From positions 37,761 through 101,760 of the forward strand of contig JANQFZ010000050.1 in the NCBI GenBank assembly GCA_028277605.1: 64,000 nucleotides of DNA. Reading direction: 5' to 3'. The notes beneath the pieces are model-generated. The model saw only the letters and a list, made by a program, of their open reading frames with translations. It searched no databases and was not told the origin of the DNA. Position numbers and translations under genes: made by a program. Source of the DNA: Vallitaleaceae bacterium (GTDB taxonomy: Bacteria > Bacillota > Clostridia > Lachnospirales > Vallitaleaceae). This document shows positions 1-8,954 of the stretch, piece after piece (within the stretch, counting starts at the first letter, position 1; every line of letters begins with the position of its first letter).

Positions 1-43
1 TTGCTCTTTTCATCCTCCATCGTCCACACCTCTTTTTCTAAGC

Positions 44-78
44 AACAAGGGACTAATTAATGTCTATAGTCCCTTGTT
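44..78 (-). terminator. hairpin downstream of rplS
   Basis: A 12-bp perfect inverted repeat (AACAAGGGACTA at 44-55 with TAGTCCCTTGTT at 67-78, 11-nt loop) lies just past the rplS stop codon. No U-run follows on either strand, so it may be a weak terminator, a processing site or an mRNA-end stabiliser rather than a classic intrinsic terminator. Confidence 0.5.
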
Positions 79-82
79 GTCA

Positions 83-430
83 TTACCTTATAAGCTCTTT
101 TACTTTAGCAGATTTTCCTACTCTACTTCTTAGATAGTTCAATCTCGCTCTTCTTACTTTACCACGTCTAACCACGTCAATGTGGTCAATAATCGGAGAA
201 TGCAATGGCCATGTTCTCTCAACACCTACACCATAAGAAATCCTTCTTACAGTAAAGGTCTCACGAGTACTGCCATTCTGTCTTTTGATAACAGTTCCTT
301 CAAGCATTTGTAATCTTTCACGTGTACCTTCTTTAACTTTAGCATATACTCTAATTGTATCACCAATGTTAAAATCTGTAATATTCTCTCTTAATTGCTC
401 TTGTTCAATTTTACGAATAATTTCGCTCAT
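83..430 (-). CDS. rplS: 50S ribosomal protein L19
   Basis: The product is a 115-residue basic protein, the usual length of bacterial L19. It belongs to the large ribosomal subunit, at the interface with the 30S subunit. Recognisable features are the N-terminal helix, the SH3-like barrel segment [17 protein letters not shown], the [13 protein letters not shown] segment and the basic tail RRARLNYLR. The ATG at 428-430 follows AGGAGGTATACTC, a strong ribosome-binding site. It lies downstream of trmD in the conserved rpsP-rimM-trmD-rplS cluster, but the 87-nt gap contains its own promoter and a probable leader structure, so its expression is probably set separately from trmD. Identification is secure. 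Confidence 0.98.
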   Translation of the reverse strand: MSEIIRKIEQEQLRENITDFNIGDTIRVYAKVKEGTRERLQMLEGTVIKRQNGSTRETFTVRRISYGVGVERTWPLHSPIIDHIDVVRRGKVRRARLNYLRSRVGKSAKVKELIR

Positions 431-439
431 GAGTATACC

Positions 440-490
440 TCCTTCCCGCCTAGATGTTCTTAATTACACTTGTAACAGAGGACCATCCTT
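440..490 (-). promoter_or_regulatory. probable L19 leader (autoregulatory mRNA structure)
   Basis: Between the rplS promoter and its ribosome-binding site the minus strand can fold with GATG (about 485-488) pairing to CATC (about 452-455) around an inner hairpin TTACA-AG-TGTAA, followed by AGGCGGGAAGGAGG. Position, size and a hairpin abutting the Shine-Dalgarno region resemble the Firmicutes L19 leader, to which L19 is thought to bind to limit its own synthesis. A covariance-model search with the Rfam L19 leader would decide it. Confidence 0.55.
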
Positions 491-504
491 ACTCACAATA
501 TAAA

Positions 505-533
505 AATATAGCACATATCAGCGGTTTTTGCAA
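505..533 (-). promoter_or_regulatory. sigma-A promoter for rplS
   Basis: On the minus strand TTGCAA (528-533), a 17-nt spacer and TATATT (505-510) form a good vegetative promoter. The -35 box overlaps the end of the trmD-proximal region, so rplS can be transcribed independently of the upstream operon. Transcription would begin near 498, just before the candidate L19 leader. Confidence 0.6.
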
Positions 534-1252
534 TAATTATCAAGAATTTTTTTTTCTTGTTGACTTAAATCTGTATGCTTTATTAAGTCTGGTCTTCTTT
601 GATAGGTTCTAATTAAGGCTTGCTCATTTCTCCATACTTCAATATTCTTATGATGACCCGATACAAGAACATCGGGAACCTTACGCCCCATAAACTCCAA
701 AGGTCTAGTGTATTGAGGGTACTCTAAAAGTCCCTTATCAAAGGTTTCAGTTTCTGCTGAACTAACGTTATTTAAGACACCAGGTATTAATCTAGATACC
801 GCATCTATGACTACCATGGCAGCGAGTTCTCCTCCTGTCAAAACATAATCCCCAATAGATATTTGGTCGGTTACAATCATGTCTATAACTCTTTCATCAA
901 TGCCCTCATAATGACCACATAGAAGAACCATTTCTTGTTCCTGCGCTAATTCCATTGCAAGCTTTTGGTTAAAGGTTTTCCCTTGGGGGGTTAAGTAAAT
1001 GACTCTAGGCTTTGTAGATAGTGTACGTTCTACTGCTTTATACGCATCATAGATAGGTGCTGGCTGCATGACCATACCAGCTCCTCCACCATATGGGTAA
1101 TCATCTACCTTATGGTGTTTATTGTTAGCATAATCCCTAATATTGATAAAATTCATCTGAATATGATGATTATCTCTTGCTCTGCCAATCATACTGTGCT
1201 GCATCGCTTCATTAACCATGTCAGGAAATAAAGTCATGATATGATAGATCAT
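518..1252 (-). CDS. trmD: tRNA (guanine-37-N1)-methyltransferase
   Basis: A SPOUT-class methyltransferase that uses S-adenosylmethionine to make m1G37 next to the anticodon of tRNAs reading CNN codons, which prevents +1 frameshifting. The 244 residues match the family length. The start [23 protein letters not shown] (substrate region), [12 protein letters not shown] and [13 protein letters not shown] (the trefoil-knot SAM site) are all intact. Its ATG overlaps the rimM stop codon by four bases (ATGA), so the two are translationally coupled. Identification is secure. Confidence 0.98.
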   Translation of the reverse strand: MIYHIMTLFPDMVNEAMQHSMIGRARDNHHIQMNFINIRDYANNKHHKVDDYPYGGGAGMVMQPAPIYDAYKAVERTLSTKPRVIYLTPQGKTFNQKLAMELAQEQEMVLLCGHYEGIDERVIDMIVTDQISIGDYVLTGGELAAMVVIDAVSRLIPGVLNNVSSAETETFDKGLLEYPQYTRPLEFMGRKVPDVLVSGHHKNIEVWRNEQALIRTYQRRPDLIKHTDLSQQEKKILDNYCKNR

Positions 1253-1761
1253 AAGTCCAACAATCCCTTCATTACTTCTACCAACATGATTTTTTGGGTT
1301 AAATCTATGGTCTTAACACACTCTTTTATAGCTGGGATTAAGAGGTCTTTCTTCCCTTCACTCTTAACAACATAAACATCATTACCACCAGTAAAAATGA
1401 CATCAGAAATCTTACCAAGCACCTCTTGTTCCACTGTTTTAACCTTGAGCCCTATTAGATCGCTAACATAAAACTCGTTATCTTCTAAAGGTAGTGCCGA
1501 AGAACGAGGTATTTTGATAATTCCACCCTTTAAGCCCTCAGCATCATTCATGGTAGTTAACTCATTAAATTGAGCAATAATCAATTGTTTATGATATTTA
1601 ATGTGTTTTAGTGTGTAGGATTTTATGGTATTATTAAGGTCTACCATAACAGACTTCAATAGCTCAAAACGCTTGGGCTCATCTGTTGTCGGTTTAATTT
1701 TAACCTCTCCTCTGATACCGTGTGTATTTACAATAATACCGATATTGAAATAGTCTTCCAT
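1249..1761 (-). CDS. rimM: ribosome maturation factor RimM
   Basis: RimM assists assembly of the head of the 30S subunit and binds protein S19. The 170-residue product has the N-terminal RimM barrel with the signature [15 protein letters not shown] and a C-terminal PRC-barrel with [16 protein letters not shown] and [11 protein letters not shown]. The TTA-TGA end overlaps the trmD start. It lies in the usual rpsP-khpA-rimM-trmD order. A hairpin with a U-rich tail separates it from khpA, so part of the upstream transcript probably ends before rimM. Confidence 0.97.
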   Translation of the reverse strand: MEDYFNIGIIVNTHGIRGEVKIKPTTDEPKRFELLKSVMVDLNNTIKSYTLKHIKYHKQLIIAQFNELTTMNDAEGLKGGIIKIPRSSALPLEDNEFYVSDLIGLKVKTVEQEVLGKISDVIFTGGNDVYVVKSEGKKDLLIPAIKECVKTIDLTQKIMLVEVMKGLLDL

Positions 1762-1811
1762 AGCTTATCCCCTTTGATAATCATTATTAGTCATAAAACT
1801 ACATAATGGAT

Positions 1812-1850
1812 GTGAAAAAATGAAAGAAAGGTTAGGGAACCCCTAACCTT
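1812..1850 (-). terminator. intrinsic terminator/attenuator between khpA and rimM
   Basis: On the minus strand the stem AAGGTTAGGG / CCCTAACCTT with a 3-nt loop (1828-1850) is followed by TTCTTTCATTTTTT. The hairpin starts in the khpA stop codon. Because rimM and trmD lie further downstream, this is probably a partial terminator that tunes the ribosomal-protein part against the modification-enzyme part. Confidence 0.7.
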
Positions 1851-2079
1851 ATTGTAATATTTCTACAACTACCCTTTTATCTTCTCTAGTTGCGGCAGCC
1901 TTTACAACTGTTCTTATAGCTTTGGCAATTCTACCCTGCTTACCTATAACCTTACCCATATCATCTGGTGCAACTTTTAGTTCTAATATGATTGAGCGTT
2001 CTCCTACAACTTCATGTACGGCAACTTCTTTAGGATGATCAACCAAAGCCTTTGCGATAACTTCAACTAACTCTTTCAA
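1849..2079 (-). CDS. khpA: KH-domain RNA-binding protein KhpA
   Basis: A small single KH-domain protein (YlqC/KhpA family), which in Gram-positive bacteria pairs with KhpB/Jag and binds RNA to influence cell elongation and division. The [22 protein letters not shown] segment carries the KH GxxG loop. I chose the TTG at 2077-2079 as start because GGAGGTG stands six bases before it and the product then begins [16 protein letters not shown] like its homologues, at 76 residues plus the initiator. The upstream in-frame ATG (2113-2115) would overlap rpsP and has no ribosome-binding site. Confidence 0.93.
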   Translation of the reverse strand: MKELVEVIAKALVDHPKEVAVHEVVGERSIILELKVAPDDMGKVIGKQGRIAKAIRTVVKAAATREDKRVVVEILQ

Positions 2080-2101
2080 GTTAACACCTCCATCGAAATG
2101 A

Positions 2102-2347
2102 TTACTGAACAACACCCGCCTGCTTTAATAAACGCTTTACTGTATCAGAAGGCTGAGCACCGTTGTTTAACCATTTACTTGCTAATTCTCCATCAACTTT
2201 TAAATCCGTTGGGTTCTTAGTTGGATCATAATAGCCGATCTGTTCTATGAATTTGCCATCTCTAGGTGATCTTGAATCTGCTACTACAATTCTATAAAAA
2301 GGGGCTTTCTTTGCACCCATTCTCTTTAATCTCATTCTTACTGCCAT
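2102..2347 (-). CDS. rpsP: 30S ribosomal protein S16
   Basis: An 81-residue product with the S16 hallmarks [44 protein letters not shown]16 stabilises the 5' domain of 16S rRNA in the 30S subunit. The ATG follows AAGGAGGTGAAAAC. It sits at the head of the khpA-rimM-trmD group, and the end of its frame is 22 bases from the khpA TTG start. Identification is secure. Confidence 0.98.
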   Translation of the reverse strand: MAVRMRLKRMGAKKAPFYRIVVADSRSPRDGKFIEQIGYYDPTKNPTDLKVDGELASKWLNNGAQPSDTVKRLLKQAGVVQ

Positions 2348-2382
2348 GTTTTCACCTCCTTATTAGGTTAAAAATAAAAAAC

Positions 2383-2415
2383 TGTTAGCCTAAAGCATAT
2401 TGCTTTTAGCATTTA
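2383..2415 (-). terminator. probable terminator between ffh and rpsP
   Basis: Just after the ffh stop the minus strand has CTAAAAGC-AATAT-GCTTTAG (one bulged A) followed by GCTAACAGTTTTTTATTTTT. The stem is short, but the U-rich tail is convincing. It probably gives partial termination before rpsP. Confidence 0.55.
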
Positions 2416-2416
2416 T

Positions 2417-3754
2417 CTAAAAAGGAAGTTTAAATAATCCTTTTTTAGCTTTACCTTTTTTCATCATTCCACTAAACTGTTTCATCATTTTTTTTGATTG
2501 GTCAAATTGCTTTATAAATCTATTAACATCATGAATGGATGAACCTGAACCATCTGCAATCCTTTTCTTTCTTGAAGGATTCATAATGGATGGATTATTT
2601 TTTTCTTCTTTGGTCATAGATAGAATTATAGCTTCTATTTTAGAAAGTTCTTTATCATCAATTTCTACATCCTTCATCTGTTGTCCAAGTCCAGGAACCA
2701 TTGATAATATCTGCTTAAAGGAACCCATTTTTTTAATCTGCTGCATTTGATCATAGAAATCTTCAAAAGAAAACTCTGCTTTTCTAAGCTTTCTTTCCAG
2801 CTCTGCTGCTTTTTTATCATCTATAGCATCCTGTGCTTTCTCAATAAGGGTCAAAACATCTCCCATACCAAGTATCCTAGAAGCCATTCTTTCAGGATAA
2901 AAAACCTCTAATTCAGAAAGCTTTTCTCCCAAACCTACATATTTAATTGGCTGACCCGTAACTGCTTTAACAGAAAGAGCCGCACCACCTCTTGTATCTC
3001 CATCGAGCTTAGTTAAAATAACGCCATGAATACCCAGCTTTTCATTAAATGTCTCTGAGACATTAACTGCATCCTGACCCGTCATAGCATCGACAACTAG
3101 TAATATTTCTTGAGGCTCTACCACTTGTTTAATATGGATGAGTTCATCCATCATCGTTTCATCGATATGTAAACGCCCTGCGGTATCAATGATAATCACA
3201 TCATTATGATTTTTTTGTGCATGTTCTAATGCAGCTTTTGCAATATTGACGGGACTATGCTGTTCTCCCATTGAAAAGACAGGAATATCCTGTTGCTTGC
3301 CTACTACCTGCAACTGCTTTATCGCAGCAGGTCTATAGATATCACAAGCAACTAATAAGGGTCTTTTTCCCATTTTTCTAATTTTCCCTGCTATCTTTGC
3401 ACAAGTCGTTGTTTTACCTGCTCCTTGAAGTCCAACCATCATGTAAATACTTGGCGGTTCACTTGAAAAGGTCAATTCACTCTGCTTATCTCCCATTAAA
3501 TGAATAAGTTCCTCATGCACAATCTTAATCACCTGCTGCCCAGGTGTTAAGCTTTCCATGACATCATGACCAACTGCTCTATCTTGTATGCTGTTTATAA
3601 GCTGCTTAACAACTTTAAAACTAACATCTGCTTCTAATAATGCTAATTTAACTTCTCTAAGTGCTTTTTTAACATCCTGCTCAGAGAGTCTGCCTTTTCT
3701 TTTTAAGCCGGAGAATATGCCTTGTAATTTATCGGATAAACTTTCAAAAGCCAT
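2417..3754 (-). CDS. ffh: signal recognition particle GTPase Ffh
   Basis: Ffh binds 4.5S/SRP RNA and hydrophobic signal sequences on nascent chains and delivers them to FtsY at the membrane. The 445 residues contain the helical N domain, the G domain with GLQGAGKTTTCAK (about residues 107-119), DTAGRLH, TKLDGDTRGG, and a C-terminal M domain rich in Met and Lys with the RNA-binding segment IADGSGSSIHDVNRFIKQF. ylxM lies immediately upstream on the same strand (14-bp gap), the usual pairing. ftsY is encoded just beyond ylxM, so both SRP GTPases are neighbours. Confidence 0.98.
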   Translation of the reverse strand: MAFESLSDKLQGIFSGLKRKGRLSEQDVKKALREVKLALLEADVSFKVVKQLINSIQDRAVGHDVMESLTPGQQVIKIVHEELIHLMGDKQSELTFSSEPPSIYMMVGLQGAGKTTTCAKIAGKIRKMGKRPLLVACDIYRPAAIKQLQVVGKQQDIPVFSMGEQHSPVNIAKAALEHAQKNHNDVIIIDTAGRLHIDETMMDELIHIKQVVEPQEILLVVDAMTGQDAVNVSETFNEKLGIHGVILTKLDGDTRGGAALSVKAVTGQPIKYVGLGEKLSELEVFYPERMASRILGMGDVLTLIEKAQDAIDDKKAAELERKLRKAEFSFEDFYDQMQQIKKMGSFKQILSMVPGLGQQMKDVEIDDKELSKIEAIILSMTKEEKNNPSIMNPSRKKRIADGSGSSIHDVNRFIKQFDQSKKMMKQFSGMMKKGKAKKGLFKLPF

Positions 3755-3768
3755 ATAATACCTCCTAT

Positions 3769-4125
3769 CTATAAATCGTCTAATATCTGATTAACTATCC
3801 CCTGTATCTGAAGTAACTGTTTCTTATCCTCTTCTCTCGTTAACTCTTCTATCAATTCTTGGGTTAACTGTTGTATATGAATCATTTTATCTTTATTGTT
3901 TACAAATTTCTTAACCAATTTTAATTTCTGTTCATAGTGATCTAATTGTTTATGGCATCTTCTAATCGTATCATGAACCCCTTGCCGACTGATCGCCATT
4001 TGCTCGGATATTTCACCCAAAGATAAATCCTCTAAGTAATAGAGTTGATAAATCTTATTCTGCTTATCAGTAAGCAAGTCACCATAAAAATCAAATAATA
4101 ATGTGTTTTTAATAATACTATTCAT
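3769..4125 (-). CDS. ylxM: YlxM/p13-like DNA-binding protein
   Basis: A small helix-turn-helix protein always found before ffh in Firmicutes. It is thought to modulate the SRP pathway; a direct regulatory role is not well established. The product (118 residues) has LLFDFYGDLLTDKQNKIYQLYYLEDLSLGEISEQMAISRQGVHDTIRRC, the sigma-70 region-4-like helix-turn-helix of the family. I start it at the ATG at 4123-4125, which follows AGGGTGAT; a longer reading would run through the promoter at 4165-4193. The C-terminal half is helical and charged. The leader folds so that its ribosome-binding site is in a hairpin (see findings). Confidence 0.9.
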   Translation of the reverse strand: MNSIIKNTLLFDFYGDLLTDKQNKIYQLYYLEDLSLGEISEQMAISRQGVHDTIRRCHKQLDHYEQKLKLVKKFVNNKDKMIHIQQLTQELIEELTREEDKKQLLQIQGIVNQILDDL

Positions 4126-4132
4126 AAAAATC

Positions 4133-4193
4133 ACCCTGTAAAGCTCAAAAACTTTACAGGGTGTATCATAATATATATATAAGATTTTGTCAA
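4133..4193 (-). promoter_or_regulatory. sigma-A promoter and SD-sequestering hairpin for ylxM-ffh
   Basis: TTGACA (4188-4193), a 17-nt spacer and TATGAT (4165-4170) make a near-perfect vegetative promoter on the minus strand. Immediately after it lies the 11-bp inverted repeat ACCCTGTAAAG (4152-4162) / CTTTACAGGGT (4133-4143), whose 3' arm contains the AGGGTGA ribosome-binding site of ylxM. Confidence 0.75.
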
Positions 4194-4263
4194 GCACTTA
4201 TTTATAATTTCTCTAGTGTGTGTTAAGAAAATAGTTGTTCTATCTCTTCAATATATTCGTAAC

Positions 4264-4424
4264 GAAAAATTTTAGCCACCTGATATTGGTACAGAAAGGG
4301 TGAATAGTATGAGCACCACAGCGAAACAGGAGTGAAGCGTAACCCCTACTAAACACGGACGTTTAGGGGGTTATAGAGCTCATACTATTCACCCTTGACC
4401 CATTACCAAAGCTAAAATTTTGAC
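4264..4424. repeat. dispersed structured repeat, copy 1
   Basis: Copy 1 of a three-copy intergenic element. Outer inverted arms AAAATTTTAGC (4266-4276) and GCTAAAATTTT (4411-4421) flank a 19-bp perfect stem (4296-4314 with 4378-4396), which encloses a 63-nt core holding a second hairpin (AACCCCTACTAAAC with GTTTAGGGGGTT). Compared with the other copies it carries a paired change in the stem (GAGC/GCTC in place of TAGC/GCTA). It lies between ylxM and ftsY; nothing else is seen in the 4194-4431 gap. Confidence 0.9.
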
Positions 4425-4431
4425 TGTCAAT

Positions 4432-5358
4432 TTATTCATCAAACAAAGCATTAGCAAACTCTTGAGCACTAAATTTCTGAAGGTCTTCAATCCCCTCCCC
4501 TACCCCTATATACTTAACAGGAATATTAAGCTCTGAACCAATAGCAATAGCAATACCACCTTTTGCAGTACCATCCAATTTGGTTAAAACTATACCAGAA
4601 ATTTCTGCAATATCTTTAAACTGTTTTGCTTGTAATAAAGCATTTTGCCCTGTTGTACTGTCTAGAACCAGTAAAACCTCTTTGTTGGCTTCTGGATATT
4701 CCTTATTCACGATTTTTGTTATCTTTCTTAGTTCTTCCATTAGATTTTTCTTGTTATGAAGTCTTCCAGCTGTATCACAGATGAGTAAATCAGCATTCCT
4801 TGACTGCGCCGCTTTAATAGCATCAAAAACGACAGCACCAGGATCTGAGTTTTCCTGTTGAGCAATAATTTCAACCTTTGCTCTATTAGCCCATTCCTCT
4901 AATTGATCGATTGCCGCCGCTCTAAAAGTATCCCCAGCAGCCATAATAACCTTCTTACCGCTTTGTTTGAATTGATGAGCAAGCTTGCCGATGGTTGTCG
5001 TCTTACCAACGCCATTAACACCAATCACTAATACAACCGACTTTTTATCTATAAAATCATAGGCATCTTGAGGTGTTGACATAATGTCTACAATTTCCTC
5101 TTTAAGCAGCATTCTTACTTGATCCGTATCCTTAATTTTTTGTTGTTTTACCTTAGTTTTTATCTCTTCTATAATCTTCAAAGATGTGTCTACACCCAAA
5201 TCAGCTATAATTAAAGCTTCCTCTAGCTCCTCATAAAACTCATCATTTATACTTGTAAACCCCTTTAAAACCTGCTCTACACCACCCATAATATTATTAC
5301 GAGTCTTACTAAGTCCTTCAACCAATCGACCAAAAAAGCCCTTTTTCTTTTTAATCAT
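4432..5358 (-). CDS. ftsY: signal recognition particle receptor FtsY
   Basis: FtsY is the membrane-associated GTPase that docks the SRP-ribosome complex at SecYEG. The 308-residue product is the short Gram-positive form without a long acidic A domain: it opens with a basic amphipathic stretch (MIKKKKGFFGRLVEGL) that probably contacts lipid, followed by the N domain, then GVNGVGKTTTIGKLA, DTAGRLHNKKNLMEEL and TKLDGTAKGG of the G domain. It follows smc by 32 bases and shares the rnc-smc-ftsY order typical of Firmicutes. Confidence 0.97.
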   Translation of the reverse strand: MIKKKKGFFGRLVEGLSKTRNNIMGGVEQVLKGFTSINDEFYEELEEALIIADLGVDTSLKIIEEIKTKVKQQKIKDTDQVRMLLKEEIVDIMSTPQDAYDFIDKKSVVLVIGVNGVGKTTTIGKLAHQFKQSGKKVIMAAGDTFRAAAIDQLEEWANRAKVEIIAQQENSDPGAVVFDAIKAAQSRNADLLICDTAGRLHNKKNLMEELRKITKIVNKEYPEANKEVLLVLDSTTGQNALLQAKQFKDIAEISGIVLTKLDGTAKGGIAIAIGSELNIPVKYIGVGEGIEDLQKFSAQEFANALFDE

Positions 5359-5390
5359 AATAACATCCTCTCTAAATAATGTTCTAATCC

Positions 5391-8300
5391 TTACAGTTCT
5401 TTTTCAACAAGCTTAACAGAAACTAAAGAAGAAATTCCTTTCTCCTGCATGGTAATACCATACAAGGTATCTGCCGCTTCCATCGTACCGCGTCTATGAG
5501 TTATGATGATAAACTGAGTCTGCTTGGATAGTTTTTTTAAATAATTTGCAAAACGCTCAACATTTGCATCATCCAATGCAGCTTCAATTTCATCTAAAAC
5601 ACAAAATGGGGAAGGCTTTAAACTCTGAATAGCAAATAATAAAGCTATGGCTGTAAAAGCCCTCTCACCACCAGACAAAAGCATCATACTTTGGAGTTTT
5701 TTACCTGGGGGCTGAGCAGTAATATGAATTCCAGACTGCAATAGATTATCTTCATCTGTAAGCTTTAACAGACCTTTTCCACCGCCAAATAATTCTCTAA
5801 AAACTTCATTAAACCTTTCCATAATCTCGCTAAATTTCTGTTTGAATTGCTTTGTCATTTCATGATTGAGGTCTTCAATGACCTGCATTAGTTTTGCTTC
5901 TGCATCTAATATATCTTCCTTTTGCTCTGTTAGAAAAGTATAACGTTCTATAACTGATTTATAGTCTTCAATGGCATTAACATTGACATCTCCTAATACC
6001 TTTATCTGTTCTTTTAAAGCTTGAATACTCTTTTTAATAGATGGAGTTGTACCTAAGTCTTCTTTAAAGTCCAAACAGGATGAGTACGTTAACTCATATT
6101 CTTCCCACATATAATTGATTAGATTTTCTATTTGTAGGTCAAATTTTATTTTTGCGTTTTGAAGCTTTAAATTTTCCTTTTCTAATACATTTATTTTTTC
6201 ATTAGTCGATTCTAAAAGCTCAAATAATAATGTCAACTGACCTGACTTAGAGGTCTTTTGAGATGTCAGTTCTTCCAAGTTGTTCTGTATCACAATATAA
6301 TCTGAATCAAGCTTTTGAATGGATTGAGCACTATCAGATATGATTTGTTGTTTAGCAATCAAGGCTTCTTGATTGGTCATGATTTCAGCCTTGTTTTGTA
6401 TCACTTCCTCTGCTATCTCTTGAATGGATTGCTCTAACTTTTTATTATCCTCTATAAGGTGTTTTTGCTTTTGCTCAAGTGAATTGATATCTAATTTAAT
6501 TTGTGTAATACAGTTAGATAGCATTTCTTGTTTTTTCTTTTTTCCCTGTATGACCTCTATTAATGCTTGAATATTCTTTTCCTCATTATTATTTTCATCT
6601 TCTGATCCTTTTAATTCTAGTTCAAGAGCATGTACTGAAGCTTCTATATCTTTATTTTGCATGGTTATTTCAGAGAGTTCCTGCGTAATATCATCTATTG
6701 CTTCAGACATTTTCTCCATATCTAGAACAATTTGATTGAGTTTTAGCTCTTCACCTTGATATTCTAACTTAAGCTGATTCTCTTCTTTTGCTAAATCAGA
6801 GGCTTCCTGCCTCAAAAGGTCTTCTTTTTGTTTTATAGAATCTTTTTCTCTCTTGGATATTTCTATGGTTGCTGCTATTTCATCCAGTTGCTTCTTAATC
6901 TCCTCAAGTTCTCTCTTTCTCCCTAAGAAATGGTTCCCTTTATTTTTGTAGCTTCCTCCGGTTAAAGAACCTCCCGGATTAATAATATCACCAGTTAACG
7001 TAACCATCTTCACAGAATATTTATATTTCCTTGCCAAACAAATGGCATGGTCAATATGATTTACAACAACAACCCTGCCTAATAAATACCGTATAATGCC
7101 ACGATAGGATGGAGCAACTTCTACTAAATCACAAGCAAGTCCTATGACCCCTTGCTCATCCAATAAGGGTACATTCAACTGTCCTCTTGGCTTGACGCTC
7201 GACATAGGCAAAAAAGTCGCTCTACCATATTTATTCTTTTTAAGGTATTGTATGCACTCTTTGGCTATGTTTTCATTTGTAGTTATAATGTTCTGTATAC
7301 TGCCACCTAAGGCTGTTTCAATAGCTAGTTCATATTTTTTAGCTACTTGCATCGTATCTGCTACTACACCATGTATCCCCTTGCTATAATGAGGATTTGT
7401 CTTTTTTAACTGCATTATTTTTTTTATACTGATTGTATAACCATCATACTGACTGGTGATATCTCTAAGCGTATGATATCTAGAGGTATACTGATGGTAT
7501 TGCTTAGTTTCATCATTTAGTTTTTGTACTGTAGTTTTCTTTTGTTCATCAATACTATGGATAATCTCTTCTATTTCCGTTTTTTTAACTTGAATATTAT
7601 CTAATGTTTTTTTTATGAGTAAAAGCCCATTTTCTTTACTTGTTTTTATTGCTTGTTGTGTTGAAGTCGATTGCTCTAATTGTCTTGATTTTTCATCCAG
7701 TGTTGTTTTTCTATCCATCAAATTTTCTTCTATGGTTTTATACCTTTGGATTTTACCTTTTATGGATGAAATTTCATTCATTCTTTCAATGATATTAGTC
7801 TTTGAAGACTCAACCGTTGTTTCATTCTGACGTATATCTTCTTGCACAACTTTTAGAACTGCCTCTTCTTTTAACAGCTCGTCATTTTTTTCTTCTATAT
7901 TTTGATTAAATTGATTGGTTAAATCACTATGAGATTCCTTTTGAATATTACACTCCTTTAGTTTACTCTCTGATGTTTTCACCGCTACTTGCAGACGGCT
8001 ATTTTGATTGACGATACTATTCATTTGTTCTTTAGCAAGTTTGATGCTATGGTCTACCTTTTCCTTATCCATACTTAACCTTGCCATTAGCTCTTTCTTT
8101 TTATCTATGGATTCATTAAGCGTTTCAAGTTCTATATTTAGCCTTTCATAGTCTGCTTTGTTCGTATTATAATTATCCTTTGCTTCCTCAATTTCACAAA
8201 TGGTTATTTTCTCTTTAGCTATAAAAGAGTTTATCTGTTCTTCACATTGACTATACTCATTTAGAAAGCTATTGATTTCATACGTTTTTAGGTTCTCCTT

Positions 8301-8954
8301 AAGCTTAAGAAACTCTTTAGCTTTATCGGATTGTTCACAAAGCTGATCCTTCTGATTTTCTAGCTCAACAATAATATCATTCACTCGGAATAAGTTTTGT
8401 TTTTGCTCCTCGAGCTTTTTAACTGCTCCTTCTTTTCTTTTCTTAAACTTAACTATTCCAGCTGCTTCGTCAAATAGTAATCGTCTATCTTCAGGCTTAT
8501 GGCTTAGAATTTTATCAATTTGACCTTGTCCAATAATTGAATAGCCCTCTTTGCCAATACCAGTGTCCATTAAAAGCTCTATGATATCTTTTAATCTACA
8601 TGAGGAACGATTAATATAATAATCGCTTTCTCCCGAACGATATACTCTTCTAGTGATAATTACTTCAGAATAATCAATTGGAAGCTTTCTATCGTGATTG
8701 TCTATTTCAATACTCACTTGAGAATATCCTACAGACTTTCTATTCTCTGTGCCAGCAAAAATAACATCCTCCATTTTACTACCTCTGAGCTGTTTAGCAC
8801 TTTGCTCTCCTAGAACCCAGCGAACAGCATCAGCAATGTTACTTTTACCACTACCGTTAGGGCCTACAATACCTGTGATACCATCGTTAAAAACTAATTG
8901 TATTTTATGTGCAAATGATTTAAAGCCCTGCAGATCTATCGATTTTAAATGCAT
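5391..8954 (-). CDS. smc: chromosome segregation protein SMC
   Basis: SMC forms a dimeric ATPase ring, with ScpA and ScpB, that loops and separates newly replicated chromosomes. From the chosen start the protein has 1187 residues, the family norm. It shows the N-terminal Walker A motif GPNGSGKSN, long heptad-rich coiled coils on either side of a central hinge (around residues 500-640, with GIHGVVADTM and LTGDIINPGGSLTGGS), the ABC signature LLSGGERA and Walker B FCVLDEIEAALDDAN. I start at the ATG 8952-8954 (MHLKSIDLQGFKSFAHK), which follows AAGGAATGAGAAC; a 30-residue extension to a TTG at 9044 has no ribosome-binding site and no family support. Confidence 0.97.
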   Translation of the reverse strand: MHLKSIDLQGFKSFAHKIQLVFNDGITGIVGPNGSGKSNIADAVRWVLGEQSAKQLRGSKMEDVIFAGTENRKSVGYSQVSIEIDNHDRKLPIDYSEVIITRRVYRSGESDYYINRSSCRLKDIIELLMDTGIGKEGYSIIGQGQIDKILSHKPEDRRLLFDEAAGIVKFKKRKEGAVKKLEEQKQNLFRVNDIIVELENQKDQLCEQSDKAKEFLKLKENLKTYEINSFLNEYSQCEEQINSFIAKEKITICEIEEAKDNYNTNKADYERLNIELETLNESIDKKKELMARLSMDKEKVDHSIKLAKEQMNSIVNQNSRLQVAVKTSESKLKECNIQKESHSDLTNQFNQNIEEKNDELLKEEAVLKVVQEDIRQNETTVESSKTNIIERMNEISSIKGKIQRYKTIEENLMDRKTTLDEKSRQLEQSTSTQQAIKTSKENGLLLIKKTLDNIQVKKTEIEEIIHSIDEQKKTTVQKLNDETKQYHQYTSRYHTLRDITSQYDGYTISIKKIMQLKKTNPHYSKGIHGVVADTMQVAKKYELAIETALGGSIQNIITTNENIAKECIQYLKKNKYGRATFLPMSSVKPRGQLNVPLLDEQGVIGLACDLVEVAPSYRGIIRYLLGRVVVVNHIDHAICLARKYKYSVKMVTLTGDIINPGGSLTGGSYKNKGNHFLGRKRELEEIKKQLDEIAATIEISKREKDSIKQKEDLLRQEASDLAKEENQLKLEYQGEELKLNQIVLDMEKMSEAIDDITQELSEITMQNKDIEASVHALELELKGSEDENNNEEKNIQALIEVIQGKKKKQEMLSNCITQIKLDINSLEQKQKHLIEDNKKLEQSIQEIAEEVIQNKAEIMTNQEALIAKQQIISDSAQSIQKLDSDYIVIQNNLEELTSQKTSKSGQLTLLFELLESTNEKINVLEKENLKLQNAKIKFDLQIENLINYMWEEYELTYSSCLDFKEDLGTTPSIKKSIQALKEQIKVLGDVNVNAIEDYKSVIERYTFLTEQKEDILDAEAKLMQVIEDLNHEMTKQFKQKFSEIMERFNEVFRELFGGGKGLLKLTDEDNLLQSGIHITAQPPGKKLQSMMLLSGGERAFTAIALLFAIQSLKPSPFCVLDEIEAALDDANVERFANYLKKLSKQTQFIIITHRRGTMEAADTLYGITMQEKGISSLVSVKLVEKEL

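Noticed and set aside
4105..4197. Longer N-terminus for YlxM starting at 4197
   Set aside because: The extra 24 codons run through the consensus promoter and hairpin; the ATG at 4125 has AGGGTGA before it and fits the family.
4264..4424. Interpretation of the structured repeat as an intrinsic terminator pair
   Set aside because: None of the three copies has a U-run after the stem on either strand, and the 63-nt conserved core is far larger than a terminator needs.
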